Below are positions 41,675 through 49,696 of a DNA stretch of 64,000 bases, piece by piece. The stretch comes from Levilinea sp. Its GTDB lineage: Bacteria > Chloroflexota > Anaerolineae > Anaerolineales > Anaerolineaceae. Position numbers and translations under genes: made by a program. The notes beneath the pieces are model-generated. The model ran no database searches, had not been told where the DNA came from, and was given only the letters and a program-made list of their open reading frames with translations. The DNA lies in the NCBI GenBank assembly GCA_029975215.1, contig JARKPO010000045.1, positions 1 through 64,000 on the forward strand. The letters run 5' to 3'. The number at the start of each line of letters is the position of its first letter. Position 1 is the stretch's first letter.

Positions 41675-43767
41675 GCTGATTTATCCTCGGAAGGGGTTTC
41701 GCCTGCAAAAACGCCGATGGGAACTTCCATGAAGAGGGGACGCTTGGTGTTGTCCACCACTTCACTATTTGCAACGCCTTCTTCGCGGAAGAGGCGGTGG
41801 ATGAGGGAGTTGCAGGTTTTGGAGCCGCAGGCGCCCATGCCCGCGCGGGTGACGGTTTTGATTTCATTGATGTCGCGCACGCCTTTGCGGATGAGTTCGC
41901 GGATCTCACCGACGGTGACGCGTTCGCAGCGGCAGATGATGGTGTCGTTGTGCAGTTCGGCGAAATATTCATCCAGGGGTTCAGTGACTTTTTGGTCTTG
42001 AATGCGCAGCCCGGCGATCTTTTTGGCATATTCCTTGGGGGCCTGCACCTGCACGATGAGGGTGCGGTCGCTGCGCTTGATTTGATGCACACTAAGGACT
42101 TCCAGATCACCGAGGGGATTGCCCTGGGTGTCGAGTACGGTGACGAAATCACGCTGGCGGATGGAGTCACGGGTGAACTCGTAGGGGATGGAAACCAGGG
42201 GAAAATCCGCATTGGAGCGGTAATCCAGGAGGGTGATGGCCAGGCCCGGACAACCTGCCACGCACTGTTCGCAGAGCTGGCAGCAGTAATTGTTGCCCAG
42301 GAATTCGGGGACCTTGCGAATATCGCGGTCATCTACGAAGATAAGGCCGTTGGGGCACAGAGCTGCGCAAGGATTGCAAGGGATTTCCTGAGTGCAGTGG
42401 ATGACGGGAACGACGCCAACCGAGGCTTCGGGCAGGTGTTCGGAGAAGGTTTCGCCGGGTTTGGATTTGAGAATTTCGCTGGTGCGGTACCATTCGGCGG
42501 GAACGGGCGGGGCTTTGCGGCCCAACTGCAGGGCAATTTCACGGCCTTTGATCTTGCCGGAGAACATGGCGGCAGAGGCTTCGGCGATTTCCTCGGCATC
42601 GCCGCCCGCAAAGACAGGGATGCCGTACTGCTTGGCTTTGACATAAAACTCGTTGACCGGATCGAGGCCGACAGCGATGAGAAGGCTGTCACAGGCGAAG
42701 GATTTTTCTGTGCCGGGGATGGGCTGGAATTTCTCGTCTACTTTAGCGATCGTGACGGATTCGACATAATCCTGGCCGTTGGCGCTGAGGACGGTGTGAG
42801 AGGTGTAGATGGGCACCCCCATGCGGACGAGCTTATCTTTATGCACCTTGTAGCCGCCGCATTCGGGCAGGGCTTCTACCAGACCGACGACGTTGATATT
42901 GGCCTGCAGGGCGTGGTATCCAGCGATGAGGCCGACATTGCCGCCGCCAACAATGAAGAGGTTTTCTGCCGGGCGCACCAGGTCGCGGTTGACCAGAGTC
43001 TGAAAGGCGCCTGCGCCGTACACACCGGGGAGGGAATTGCCTTTGAAGGCCAGGAACTTCTCGCGCGCGCCGGTGGCGACCAGAATAACCTTGGGTTTGA
43101 CCAGGACGTATTGGCTGCCGTTTCGCAAGATGCCCACTTTTTGATCGCTGAACACTGCCAGGGCGGTGGATTGCAGCCAGATTTGAACGGAGGGGTACTG
43201 TCGCAGGTCGTTTTCCAGGCGGGTGGCGATGTCAATTCCGCGTGTACCGGCATAAACCGCGCTGGAGGAGCCGAAGAAGCGGTGGGTTTGCAGCACCAGT
43301 TTGCCGCCCAGACGGTGTTTGTCATCAATCAGTAAGGTGGGAATGCCGAGTTTACCCAGCTCGCTGCCAGCGGAAAGCCCCGCGGGGCCGCCGCCCAAGA
43401 TAAGGACTTCGATTTCGATTTCTTCAATCGGCTGCACTTTGGGGGGGTGGGCGACTTTGGGCAGTTCGGGCAGACCGTTGAGTGGTTCAACGCGCATTCC
43501 AGGCCGCACCAGTTCCATACAGGATTTGACCGGCTTTCGATCGGCCAAAACCATGCATTGTGAGCATTGTCCATTGGCACAAAAAATGCCTTGGGGCGAC
43601 CCATCTTTGGGGTGGTGACCAAAGACGCGAATCCCGCTGGCAAAGAGGGCGGCGGAGATGGTTTCTCCCACAAAGGCCTGAATGGGTTGGCCTTGCCAGA
43701 AAATTTGAATTTCCTCCCGCTTTGGAATGGGTAAAATGGGATGCTGCTCGATACGGAGTCCTGTCAT
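41671..43767 (-). CDS. FAD/iron-sulfur dehydrogenase large subunit (HcnAB/dye-linked proline dehydrogenase alpha-like fusion)
   Basis: The 698-residue fusion has these parts in order. A ferredoxin-type 2Fe-2S domain with FCANGQCSQCMVL and a later SC (residues 60-90). An FAD/NAD disulfide-reductase fold from residue 120 (EVLILGGGPAGLSAGSELG; FIVGGGNVGLIAGYHA). Two 4Fe-4S-like clusters, CNPCAALCPNGL and CCQLCEQCVAGCPGLA (residues 455-510). A BFD-like 2Fe-2S motif, CRCERVTVGEIRELI with GACGSKTC (near 625-665). It fuses functions carried by separate subunits in HcnABC and archaeal proline dehydrogenase. ATG 43767 is preferred to the in-frame start at 43941, since a terminator-like hairpin and promoter lie upstream. 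Confidence 0.85.
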   Translation of the reverse strand: MTGLRIEQHPILPIPKREEIQIFWQGQPIQAFVGETISAALFASGIRVFGHHPKDGSPQGIFCANGQCSQCMVLADRKPVKSCMELVRPGMRVEPLNGLPELPKVAHPPKVQPIEEIEIEVLILGGGPAGLSAGSELGKLGIPTLLIDDKHRLGGKLVLQTHRFFGSSSAVYAGTRGIDIATRLENDLRQYPSVQIWLQSTALAVFSDQKVGILRNGSQYVLVKPKVILVATGAREKFLAFKGNSLPGVYGAGAFQTLVNRDLVRPAENLFIVGGGNVGLIAGYHALQANINVVGLVEALPECGGYKVHKDKLVRMGVPIYTSHTVLSANGQDYVESVTIAKVDEKFQPIPGTEKSFACDSLLIAVGLDPVNEFYVKAKQYGIPVFAGGDAEEIAEASAAMFSGKIKGREIALQLGRKAPPVPAEWYRTSEILKSKPGETFSEHLPEASVGVVPVIHCTQEIPCNPCAALCPNGLIFVDDRDIRKVPEFLGNNYCCQLCEQCVAGCPGLAITLLDYRSNADFPLVSIPYEFTRDSIRQRDFVTVLDTQGNPLGDLEVLSVHQIKRSDRTLIVQVQAPKEYAKKIAGLRIQDQKVTEPLDEYFAELHNDTIICRCERVTVGEIRELIRKGVRDINEIKTVTRAGMGACGSKTCNSLIHRLFREEGVANSEVVDNTKRPLFMEVPIGVFAGETPSEDKSA

Positions 43768-43824
43768 GGATTTTCCCTTCGATTTCCTGCGGATAGATGA
43801 ATTTCCGATGGTCTTAACCCAAGA

Positions 43825-43859
43825 AATCAAAAAGCCTGAACGAGTGACGAGGATCAGGC
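43825..43859 (-). terminator. Terminator-like hairpin in the leader of the FAD dehydrogenase operon
   Basis: On the minus strand GCCTGA (43859-43854) pairs with TCAGGC (43839-43834) over a 14-base loop and is followed by TTTTTGATTTC. It lies upstream of the operon's first ATG and downstream of its putative promoter, so it could act as an attenuator. The stem is only six base pairs. Confidence 0.45.
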
Positions 43860-43876
43860 GATGATTTCCACGATAC

Positions 43877-43885
43877 ATTCTAGCA
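43877..43885 (-). promoter_or_regulatory. Extended -10 element upstream of the FAD dehydrogenase operon
   Basis: On the minus strand TGC-TAGAAT occupies 43885-43877. A start near 43870 would put the terminator-like hairpin almost at the 5' end of the transcript. No good -35 was found. Confidence 0.4.
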
Positions 43886-44009
43886 AAGCGAATTCGGGTT
43901 GAATACTGCCATTCTGCCCGTTCTTTGGAACTGAGTGTCATAAGCTTTTCCGAAATTCCGCGCAGATTCTTCCATGCTTGAAGGCAGGCGCAACGGCAGG
44001 CATTGGGAG

Positions 44010-44015
44010 TACAAT
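44010..44015 (+). promoter_or_regulatory. Putative -10 box of pfkA
   Basis: TACAAT at 44010-44015 lies 43 bases before the pfkA ATG. No matching -35 was identified. Confidence 0.35.
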
Positions 44016-44058
44016 GAAAGAAAATTCATTTGTTTTCGCCATTATGAAAGGAGGGATG

Positions 44059-45027
44059 ATGAAGCGAATTGGAGTTTTGACCAGCGGTGGGGACGCTCCA
44101 GGTATGAATGCAGCCATTCGGGCGGTGGTGCGCACGGCGATCGATCGTGGGGTGGAGGTGTTCGGCGTGCGGAATGGGTATCACGGGCTGATTGACGGCC
44201 TGTTCACCCCAATGGGGGCGCGCGATGTGGGCGGGATTATTCAACGCGGCGGCACCATTTTGGGCAGCGCGCGCAGCCTGGAATTTAAGACTCTGGAAGG
44301 CCAGCGGGAAGCTCTGCGGGCTTTAAACCAGGCGGGGATTGAAGGCCTGGTCGTGATTGGCGGAAATGGGTCGCAGACCGGTGCATATGCCCTGCACCAA
44401 TTGGGTTTCCCGGTGGTGGGCGTGGCTTCGACGATTGACAATGACCTGTTTGGCTCAGATATCACCATCGGCGTGGATACGGCCTTGAACATCGCTCTGG
44501 AGGCGATTGACCGCCTGAAGATTACCGCCAGTTCACATCAGCGAGCCTTTTTACTGGAGGTGATGGGGCGCGACTGCGGTTATCTGGCGCTCATGTCGGC
44601 TATCGCAGGCGGGGCAGAGGCGGTGGTGATTCCAGAGGTGGAAACCGAGCCGGAACATGTGGCGGATGTGATCCGCGAGGCCTACGAGAAGGGTAAGGCC
44701 CATGCGATTGTGGTGGTGGCGGAAGGAGCGAAATATAACGCGGCGAAGCTGGACGCATATTTCACCCAGCATCAAGACCGCCTGGGGTTTGCTTTGCGCA
44801 CGGCGATTTTGGGCCACATTCAGCGCGGCGGCAACCCTGGGGCGTTTGATCGAATTTTAGCCAGCCGCCTGGGAGCTGGAGCCGTGGAAAGCCTGCTGGA
44901 AGGACAGTATGGGGTGCTGAACGGTTGGGTGCGCAGCGAACTGACGCGCACACCGTTGGAAACAGTGGTGAACAGCAAGAAGCCGTTGGATTTGACGCTA
45001 TTCAAACTGGCGCAAATTTTGGATTAG
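44059..45027 (+). CDS. pfkA: 6-phosphofructokinase
   Basis: The enzyme phosphorylates fructose 6-phosphate in glycolysis. The 322-residue protein has LTSGGDAPGMNAAIRAVVRT at the N-terminus and the catalytic STIDNDLFGSDITIGVDTAL near residue 125. EVMGRDCGYLALMSAIAGGA and GHIQRGGNPGAFDRILASR follow. The nucleotide loop reads IGGNGSQTG where E. coli has GGDGS: the glycine that marks ATP-dependent forms is kept, but the preceding Asp is Asn. AAAGGAGG four bases before ATG 44059 decides the start. Confidence 0.93.
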   Translation: MKRIGVLTSGGDAPGMNAAIRAVVRTAIDRGVEVFGVRNGYHGLIDGLFTPMGARDVGGIIQRGGTILGSARSLEFKTLEGQREALRALNQAGIEGLVVIGGNGSQTGAYALHQLGFPVVGVASTIDNDLFGSDITIGVDTALNIALEAIDRLKITASSHQRAFLLEVMGRDCGYLALMSAIAGGAEAVVIPEVETEPEHVADVIREAYEKGKAHAIVVVAEGAKYNAAKLDAYFTQHQDRLGFALRTAILGHIQRGGNPGAFDRILASRLGAGAVESLLEGQYGVLNGWVRSELTRTPLETVVNSKKPLDLTLFKLAQILD

Positions 45028-45046
45028 GTCATAGGGCCAATTAAAC

Positions 45047-45080
45047 AGCAGGCCGAACGCTAGATGGTTCGGCCTGCTTC
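45047..45080. terminator. Bidirectional terminator between pfkA and prfB
   Basis: AGCAGGCCGAAC (45047-45058) pairs perfectly with GTTCGGCCTGCT (45067-45078) over an eight-base loop. The plus strand continues TCTGGTT and the minus strand GTTTAATT. It separates two convergent genes. Confidence 0.8.
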
Positions 45081-45097
45081 TGGTTAAACAAGGGAAG

Positions 45098-46181
45098 TTA
45101 CACAGTTTTTCGGCGAAGGAAAGCTTCAATGAAGGAGTCAATTTCCCCATCCAGGACGGCCTGGGTGTTGCCCACTTCATGCTCGGTGCGGTGATCTTTG
45201 ACCAGCTGGTAGGGGTGCAGAACGTAAGAACGTATTTGGCTGCCCCATTCCGCTTTGGTGTAATCACCGCGCAGTTCGGCCAGCTCTTTTTCCTGCTCAG
45301 CGTGGCGCATTTGGAGGAGGCGAGCACGCAGGACGCGCATGGCGTTTTCACGATTTTGCATCTGCGAGCGCTCATTTTGACAGGAGACCACCAGCCCGGA
45401 GGGCAGGTGAGTGATTCGCACGGCGGTGGCGTTCTTTTGCACGTTTTGACCCCCGGCGCTGGAGGAGCGGTAGATATCAATGCGCAATTCGTCGGGATTA
45501 ATCTGGATATCGCCTTCGTCGTTGGCCTGGGGCAGCACTTCGACCAGGGCAAACGAGGTGTGGCGGCGGTGGGCAGAATCAAAGGGGGAAAGGCGCACCA
45601 GACGGTGGACCCCTTTTTCGGGGTGCAGGTAGCCGTAGGCATATTTGCCGTTGACGGCGATGGTGACGCTCTTAATGCCGACCTCTTCGCCTTCGGAGAC
45701 ATCCAAGATTTCGGTTTCGAAGCCGCGGCGTTCGCACCAGCGCAAATACATACGTTCCAGCATAGCGGCCCAATCCTGCGAGTCGTCGCCGCCCGCGCCG
45801 GCGTGAATGGCCAGCAGGGCGTTTTCTTTGTCATAGGGGCCGGAAAGCTGGATGTTGATCTCGCGGCGGGCCAAGTCGGGTTCGATCGCTTCCAGCTCTT
45901 TTTCCAGGTCTGGGCGCAGGCTTTCATCCATCAGCTCGGCCAGTTCCAGAGAATCGTGAATGCGCTTTTCCAACGAACGCCAGCTCTGCACCTCTTCGCG
46001 CAGGTCGGCCAGCTTTTTCATCAATTTTTGGGCAGCCTGGGGATCATCCCAGAGGCTGGAATCTTCCGATTTCTTTTCCAGATCCGCCAGTTCAGCTTCT
46101 TTTGCCGGTAAGTCAAAGATACTCCAAGAGGTTGGAGATCGTTTCAGCGGCTGTTTTGAGACGGTTGACTAAGTCTTGCAT
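45098..46181 (-). CDS. prfB: Peptide chain release factor 2, expressed by programmed +1 frameshift
   Basis: RF2 releases peptides at UGA and UAA. The gene begins at ATG 46181 (GAGGAAA upstream) and reads 22 codons to an in-frame TGA (46115-46113) in the heptamer CTTTGAC (46118-46112). Shifting +1 there gives DLPAKEAELADLEKK and joins the main frame, for about 360 residues. GGAG stands three bases before CTT, the same stimulatory spacing as in E. coli prfB. The main frame carries GGQ in SSSAGGQNVQKNATAVR. The codon-recognition SPF motif appears as LVRLSPFDSAHRRHTSF, identifying RF2. An annotation taken only from the long frame would lose the first 52 residues. Confidence 0.95.
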
Positions 46182-46191
46182 GCTTTCCTCG

Positions 46192-47106
46192 TTAATTTCG
46201 GCTCAAAATTCCATCTACAAAGGCGGCACGGTCGAAAGGCTGCAGATCTTCGGGTTTCTCACCCAGGCCAGCGTATAAGATGGGCAGGCCCAGTTCTTTT
46301 TGAATGGCAAAGGCCATGCCGCCGCGAGCGGAGGAATCCAGTTTTGAAAGGATCACGCCGGTGATGTGCACAGCTTCTTTAAAGGCGCGGGCCTGCATGA
46401 GGGCATTTTGGCCAGTGGTGGCGTCGAGCACCAGCCAGACGGCATGGGGCGCGCCGGGGAGGGCTTTGGCGGCCACACGGTTGACCTTTTTTAGCTCTTC
46501 CATAAGATTGTAGCGGGTGTGCAGGCGGCCGGCAGTATCCACCAGCACGCGGTCAATTTTGCGCGCAACGGCGGACTGAATGCCGTCGTAGGTGACGGCG
46601 CCGGGGTCCGCGCCCGGCTGCCCGGCAAGGATGGGCAGGTTAAGACGCTGCGCCCAGACTTCCAATTGATCCACGGCGGCGGCACGGTACGTATCGGCGG
46701 CCACCAGGAGCACCTTTTTGCCGTCGGCTGACCACTGTTTGCCGAGCTTGGCGGCGGTGGTCGTTTTGCCGGAGCCGTTGACCCCGACCATGAGGATGAC
46801 GGCGGGCTGGTGCTGGTCGAGGTCTGGGGCAGGGGTGGGATCCAGCCGGTTTAATAATTCCTGGCGCAGGACTTCCTGGAGCTCGGCAGTTTTGGTGAGG
46901 CCTTCTTTTTCCACCTGGGCGCGAAGGGCTTTCAGGATGGATTCAGAGGTTTCCAGGCCCATATCTGCCTGAACCAGGATGGCTTCCAGCTCTTCCCAGG
47001 TGTCCGCGGTGATTTGGGTGGCGCCAAACAGGGTGGCGATGCGCCCGAAGGCTACTTTGCGGGTCCGATCGAGACCCTCTTTCCATTTGCTAAAGAAATC
47101 GGCCAT
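46192..47106 (-). CDS. ftsY: Signal recognition particle receptor FtsY
   Basis: FtsY is the membrane-associated GTPase that receives SRP-bound ribosomes. The 304-residue protein has the N domain (residues 1-90) and the NG GTPase core. G1 is MVGVNGSGKTTTAAKLG near residue 110, followed by LVAADTYRAAAVDQLEVW, G3 as VLVDTAGRLHTRYNLMEELK, and the G4 region LSKLDSSARGGMAFAI. The long acidic A domain of E. coli FtsY is absent, as in many bacteria. It ends ten bases before prfB. TATAAT eight bases ahead of the ATG suggests a nearly leaderless promoter. Confidence 0.95.
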   Translation of the reverse strand: MADFFSKWKEGLDRTRKVAFGRIATLFGATQITADTWEELEAILVQADMGLETSESILKALRAQVEKEGLTKTAELQEVLRQELLNRLDPTPAPDLDQHQPAVILMVGVNGSGKTTTAAKLGKQWSADGKKVLLVAADTYRAAAVDQLEVWAQRLNLPILAGQPGADPGAVTYDGIQSAVARKIDRVLVDTAGRLHTRYNLMEELKKVNRVAAKALPGAPHAVWLVLDATTGQNALMQARAFKEAVHITGVILSKLDSSARGGMAFAIQKELGLPILYAGLGEKPEDLQPFDRAAFVDGILSRN

Positions 47107-47114
47107 AGGTTGGG

Positions 47115-47120
47115 ATTATA
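47115..47120 (-). promoter_or_regulatory. -10 box placed for a leaderless or near-leaderless ftsY transcript
   Basis: TATAAT on the minus strand (47120-47115) is separated from the ftsY ATG (47106) by eight bases, with no Shine-Dalgarno between. It lies in the 14-base gap after the rlmN stop. Confidence 0.45.
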
Positions 47121-48182
47121 TCATGGTTGGTTGGATGCGTCTGAGGCCTGAATGGCCAGTTGACCGCAGCCTGCCTGGATGTCGATCCCGCGGCGGATGC
47201 GGATGCTGCAGGTGATGCCGCGCTTTTCCAGCTCGGCCTGAAAGGCCTGGGCGCGTTCGCGGGTGGTGGCCTGTCCGGGGTATTTTTGGGTGGGGTTGAG
47301 CGGGATGACGTTGACGTGGCAGAGCATGCCCTTGAGCAGCCCCGCCAGGCGGATAGCGGTTTCTGGCGAGTCGTTCACATCCCGAATCAAGGCCCATTCA
47401 AAGGTGATGCGGCGGCGGGTTTTGTTGACGTAGTAGCGGCAGGCTTCCAGCAGCGTGGCGATGGGATACTGTTTGTTGACAGGCATCATGGACGAGCGCT
47501 GGGCATCATCTACTGCGTGCAGGCTGATGGCCAGATTGATCTGACGGTTTTCATCGGCGAAGCGGCGGATTAAAGGCACCAGGCCAACGGTGGAGATGGT
47601 GACGCGGCGCTCGCCAAACTTGAAGCCTTCGGGATGGTTGAGACGGTCAACGGCGTGGAGGACGGCGTTGTAATTGTGGAAGGGCTCACCCATGCCCATG
47701 ATGACCACATTGGTGACGTGGTCGTTTTCAGCCTGGAGGATGCGGGCGTAATACAGCACTTGAGCCACGATCTCGCCGCTGGAGAGGTGGCGCTTGAAGC
47801 CCATTTGGCCGGTGGCGCAAAAGACGCAGCCCATGGCACAGCCCGCCTGAGAGCTGATGCACAGTGTGCGCCGCTCGGAATAGCGCATAAGCACAGCTTC
47901 GATGGCGCGCCCGTCCCACAGGGTGAAGAGGGTCTTCACCGTTTCGCCGTCGTTGGAAGACAGCACCTGCGCGGGCCGCAGGGCGCTGAAACGGAATCCG
48001 GTGAACAATTTTTCACGCAGGCGGGCGGGGATGTTGGTGAATTCTTCAGGGGAGTCCCACAGGTGCTGGTAAAGACCCTGCCAGATTTGGCGGGCGCGAA
48101 AGGCCGGCTCCCCCCACGACTTCAAGAGTTCTTGAAGTTCGGGAAGGTCCAGATCATAAATGAGGGGGAGCGGATCGGTCAT
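47121..48182 (-). CDS. rlmN: Dual-specificity 23S rRNA/tRNA adenine-C2 methyltransferase RlmN
   Basis: RlmN is a radical SAM enzyme that methylates A2503 of 23S rRNA and A37 of some tRNAs. The 353-residue protein has the cluster motif SSQAGCAMGCVFCATGQMGF (near residue 112), then VVIMGMGEPFHNY and ISTVGLVPLIRRFA. The resolving and methyl-carrying cysteines expected in this family are the one in LKGMLCHVNVIPLNP-adjacent strands and the late RRGIDIQAGCGQL Cys near residue 340. The N-terminal domain carries FRARQIWQGLYQH. It is transcribed with the neighbouring HAD and ftsY genes on the minus strand. Confidence 0.95.
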   Translation of the reverse strand: MTDPLPLIYDLDLPELQELLKSWGEPAFRARQIWQGLYQHLWDSPEEFTNIPARLREKLFTGFRFSALRPAQVLSSNDGETVKTLFTLWDGRAIEAVLMRYSERRTLCISSQAGCAMGCVFCATGQMGFKRHLSSGEIVAQVLYYARILQAENDHVTNVVIMGMGEPFHNYNAVLHAVDRLNHPEGFKFGERRVTISTVGLVPLIRRFADENRQINLAISLHAVDDAQRSSMMPVNKQYPIATLLEACRYYVNKTRRRITFEWALIRDVNDSPETAIRLAGLLKGMLCHVNVIPLNPTQKYPGQATTRERAQAFQAELEKRGITCSIRIRRGIDIQAGCGQLAIQASDASNQP

Positions 48183-48195
48183 TGGAGGAGGTTCC

Positions 48196-48981
48196 TTAGG
48201 CAGATAATAAATGAATCAAGTCCTCGGCCACCAGATCGGGCTGGTAATCGTAGGTTTGCAGGGTCTGGCGTGAGGTGACACCGGAAAGCACCAGGGCGGT
48301 GCGGCAGCCAGCGCGAATGCCGCCAAGGATGTCGGTCTCCATGCGGTCGCCGATGGAGATGGTTTGCTGCGGGGAAACCCCCAGGCGCTGCATCGCCATC
48401 TGGTAGAGGGTGGGGCTGGGTTTGCCCGCGATGACAGCCGTTTGCTCGCTGGCGGTCTGGATGGCGGCCAGGATGGAACCTGCACCGGGACCCAGACCGT
48501 TGGGGGTGGGAAAGGTGGTGTCGGGGTTGGTGCCCATGAAGAAGGCCCCCTGGCGGATGAGGCGGGTGGCGCGAGCCAATTTGTCAAAGCTGAAGGTGCG
48601 GTCCAGACCGGAGACCACGGCGAGGACGTTTTCTTCGGCATGGTGAAAACCGGCCTGCTCCAAAGCCTGATGCAGGCTTGCTGCGCCCATGATGTAGACC
48701 GGGCCGCCCTGGGGGAAGCGCTGCTGAAGAACGTGTGCGGCAGCCATGGAAGAGGTGACAATTTGTTCTTCGCTCACCTGGGCGCCCATTGAGGCGATTC
48801 TCTCCTGGTACTCTTTGACGGTGCGCGACGAGTTGTTGGTGGCCAGAACCACCTGAATGCCCAGCGCGTCAAAGCGGTCGAAGGCTTCTTTAAGGTTGAT
48901 AAGCGGTTGTTTGTCTTTCCATAGAACGCCGTCCATATCTAAAATGGCGGCCTGGACGGCGGGGGTCAGAGAGGCAAGCAT
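48196..48981 (-). CDS. HAD-IIA phosphatase (NagD/p-nitrophenylphosphatase-like)
   Basis: The 261-residue protein has motif I as AAILDMDGVLWKDKQPL, the characteristic LATNNSSRTVKEYQERI (motif II Asn/Ser), and a C2 cap between residues 85 and 185. The C-terminal KPSPTLYQMAMQRLGVSP and SIGDRMETDILGGIRAGCRT supply motifs III and IV. Family members hydrolyse small sugar or nucleotide phosphates such as UMP or 4-nitrophenyl phosphate. ATG 48981 is taken because CGGAG lies about ten bases upstream; the open frame to 49044 lacks a ribosome site. Confidence 0.88.
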   Translation of the reverse strand: MLASLTPAVQAAILDMDGVLWKDKQPLINLKEAFDRFDALGIQVVLATNNSSRTVKEYQERIASMGAQVSEEQIVTSSMAAAHVLQQRFPQGGPVYIMGAASLHQALEQAGFHHAEENVLAVVSGLDRTFSFDKLARATRLIRQGAFFMGTNPDTTFPTPNGLGPGAGSILAAIQTASEQTAVIAGKPSPTLYQMAMQRLGVSPQQTISIGDRMETDILGGIRAGCRTALVLSGVTSRQTLQTYDYQPDLVAEDLIHLLSA

Positions 48982-49061
48982 ACGAAGGTTACTCCGTGAA
49001 ACACACAGGCCGGACAGCCGCCAGGGGGGCCATCCGGCCTGCAATAGGTTTTTGGAACCGA

Positions 49062-49670
49062 TCAGCGTTCCGGCGGCTGCAGGACGCTGTCAATCAGGCC
49101 GTATTCTACCGCCTGCTGGGCCGAGAGGTAGTAATCGCGCTCGGTGTCTTTTTCGATGATATCCAGAGGCTTTTCGGTGTGGCGGGCCATGATTTCCAAC
49201 AGGCGGGCCTTCAGACGCAGAATTTCACGCGCCTGGATCTCAATATCGGAGGCCTGCCCTTGCGCACCGCCCAGAGGCTGGTGCATGTGGATGGTGGCAT
49301 TGGGCAGCGAGTGGCGCATGCCCTTGGTGCCGGCCGTCAGCAGCACGGTGCCAAAGGAGGCGGTGACGCCCACCGCGAAGGTGCGGATGGGGTTGGAGAT
49401 GAACTGCATGGTGTCGTAAATGGCCAGACCGGCGTAAATTTGACCGCCGGGGGAGTTGATGTACATCTGGATTTCGCGCTCAGGGTCCTCGCGGTTGAGG
49501 AACAGGAGCTGCGCGACCACCAGATTGGCGACCTGGTCATCGATGCCGGTGCCGAGGAAGATGATGCGTTCCTTGAGGAGCAGCGAGTAAATATCATACG
49601 CGCGCTCGCCCCGGCCAGAGGACTCAATGACCATCGGGATGACGGACTTAAAGTCAGGAATGGACGACAT
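49062..49670 (-). CDS. clpP: ATP-dependent Clp protease proteolytic subunit
   Basis: ClpP forms the barrel protease that degrades unfolded proteins delivered by ClpX/ClpA. The 202-residue protein has [20 protein letters not shown] and [18 protein letters not shown]. The nucleophile Ser is in [18 protein letters not shown] (near residue 98), the His in [14 protein letters not shown] (near residue 123) and the Asp in [12 protein letters not shown]. The nucleophile loop reads TASFG where most ClpPs have AASM(G/A). ATG 49670 has GAGG five bases upstream and is preferred to GTG 49685. It follows tig, a common pairing. Confidence 0.95.
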   Translation of the reverse strand: MSSIPDFKSVIPMVIESSGRGERAYDIYSLLLKERIIFLGTGIDDQVANLVVAQLLFLNREDPEREIQMYINSPGGQIYAGLAIYDTMQFISNPIRTFAVGVTASFGTVLLTAGTKGMRHSLPNATIHMHQPLGGAQGQASDIEIQAREILRLKARLLEIMARHTEKPLDIIEKDTERDYYLSAQQAVEYGLIDSVLQPPER

Positions 49671-49696
49671 AGTTACCTCAGACACTTTGACGAACG

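Noticed and set aside
41797-43335. 512-codon open frame on the plus strand
   Set aside because: It lies wholly within the minus-strand FAD/iron-sulfur dehydrogenase gene, which has clear cofactor motifs. The plus frame has no recognisable motif and is an effect of GC-biased codon use.
43767-43941. Longer N-terminus for the FAD/iron-sulfur dehydrogenase
   Set aside because: The in-frame extension crosses a terminator-like hairpin and a candidate promoter and encodes residues unlike a ferredoxin-domain start. The ATG at 43767 has a ribosome site.
45179-46111. 310-codon plus-strand frame
   Set aside because: Antisense to prfB, whose GGQ and SPF motifs are present.
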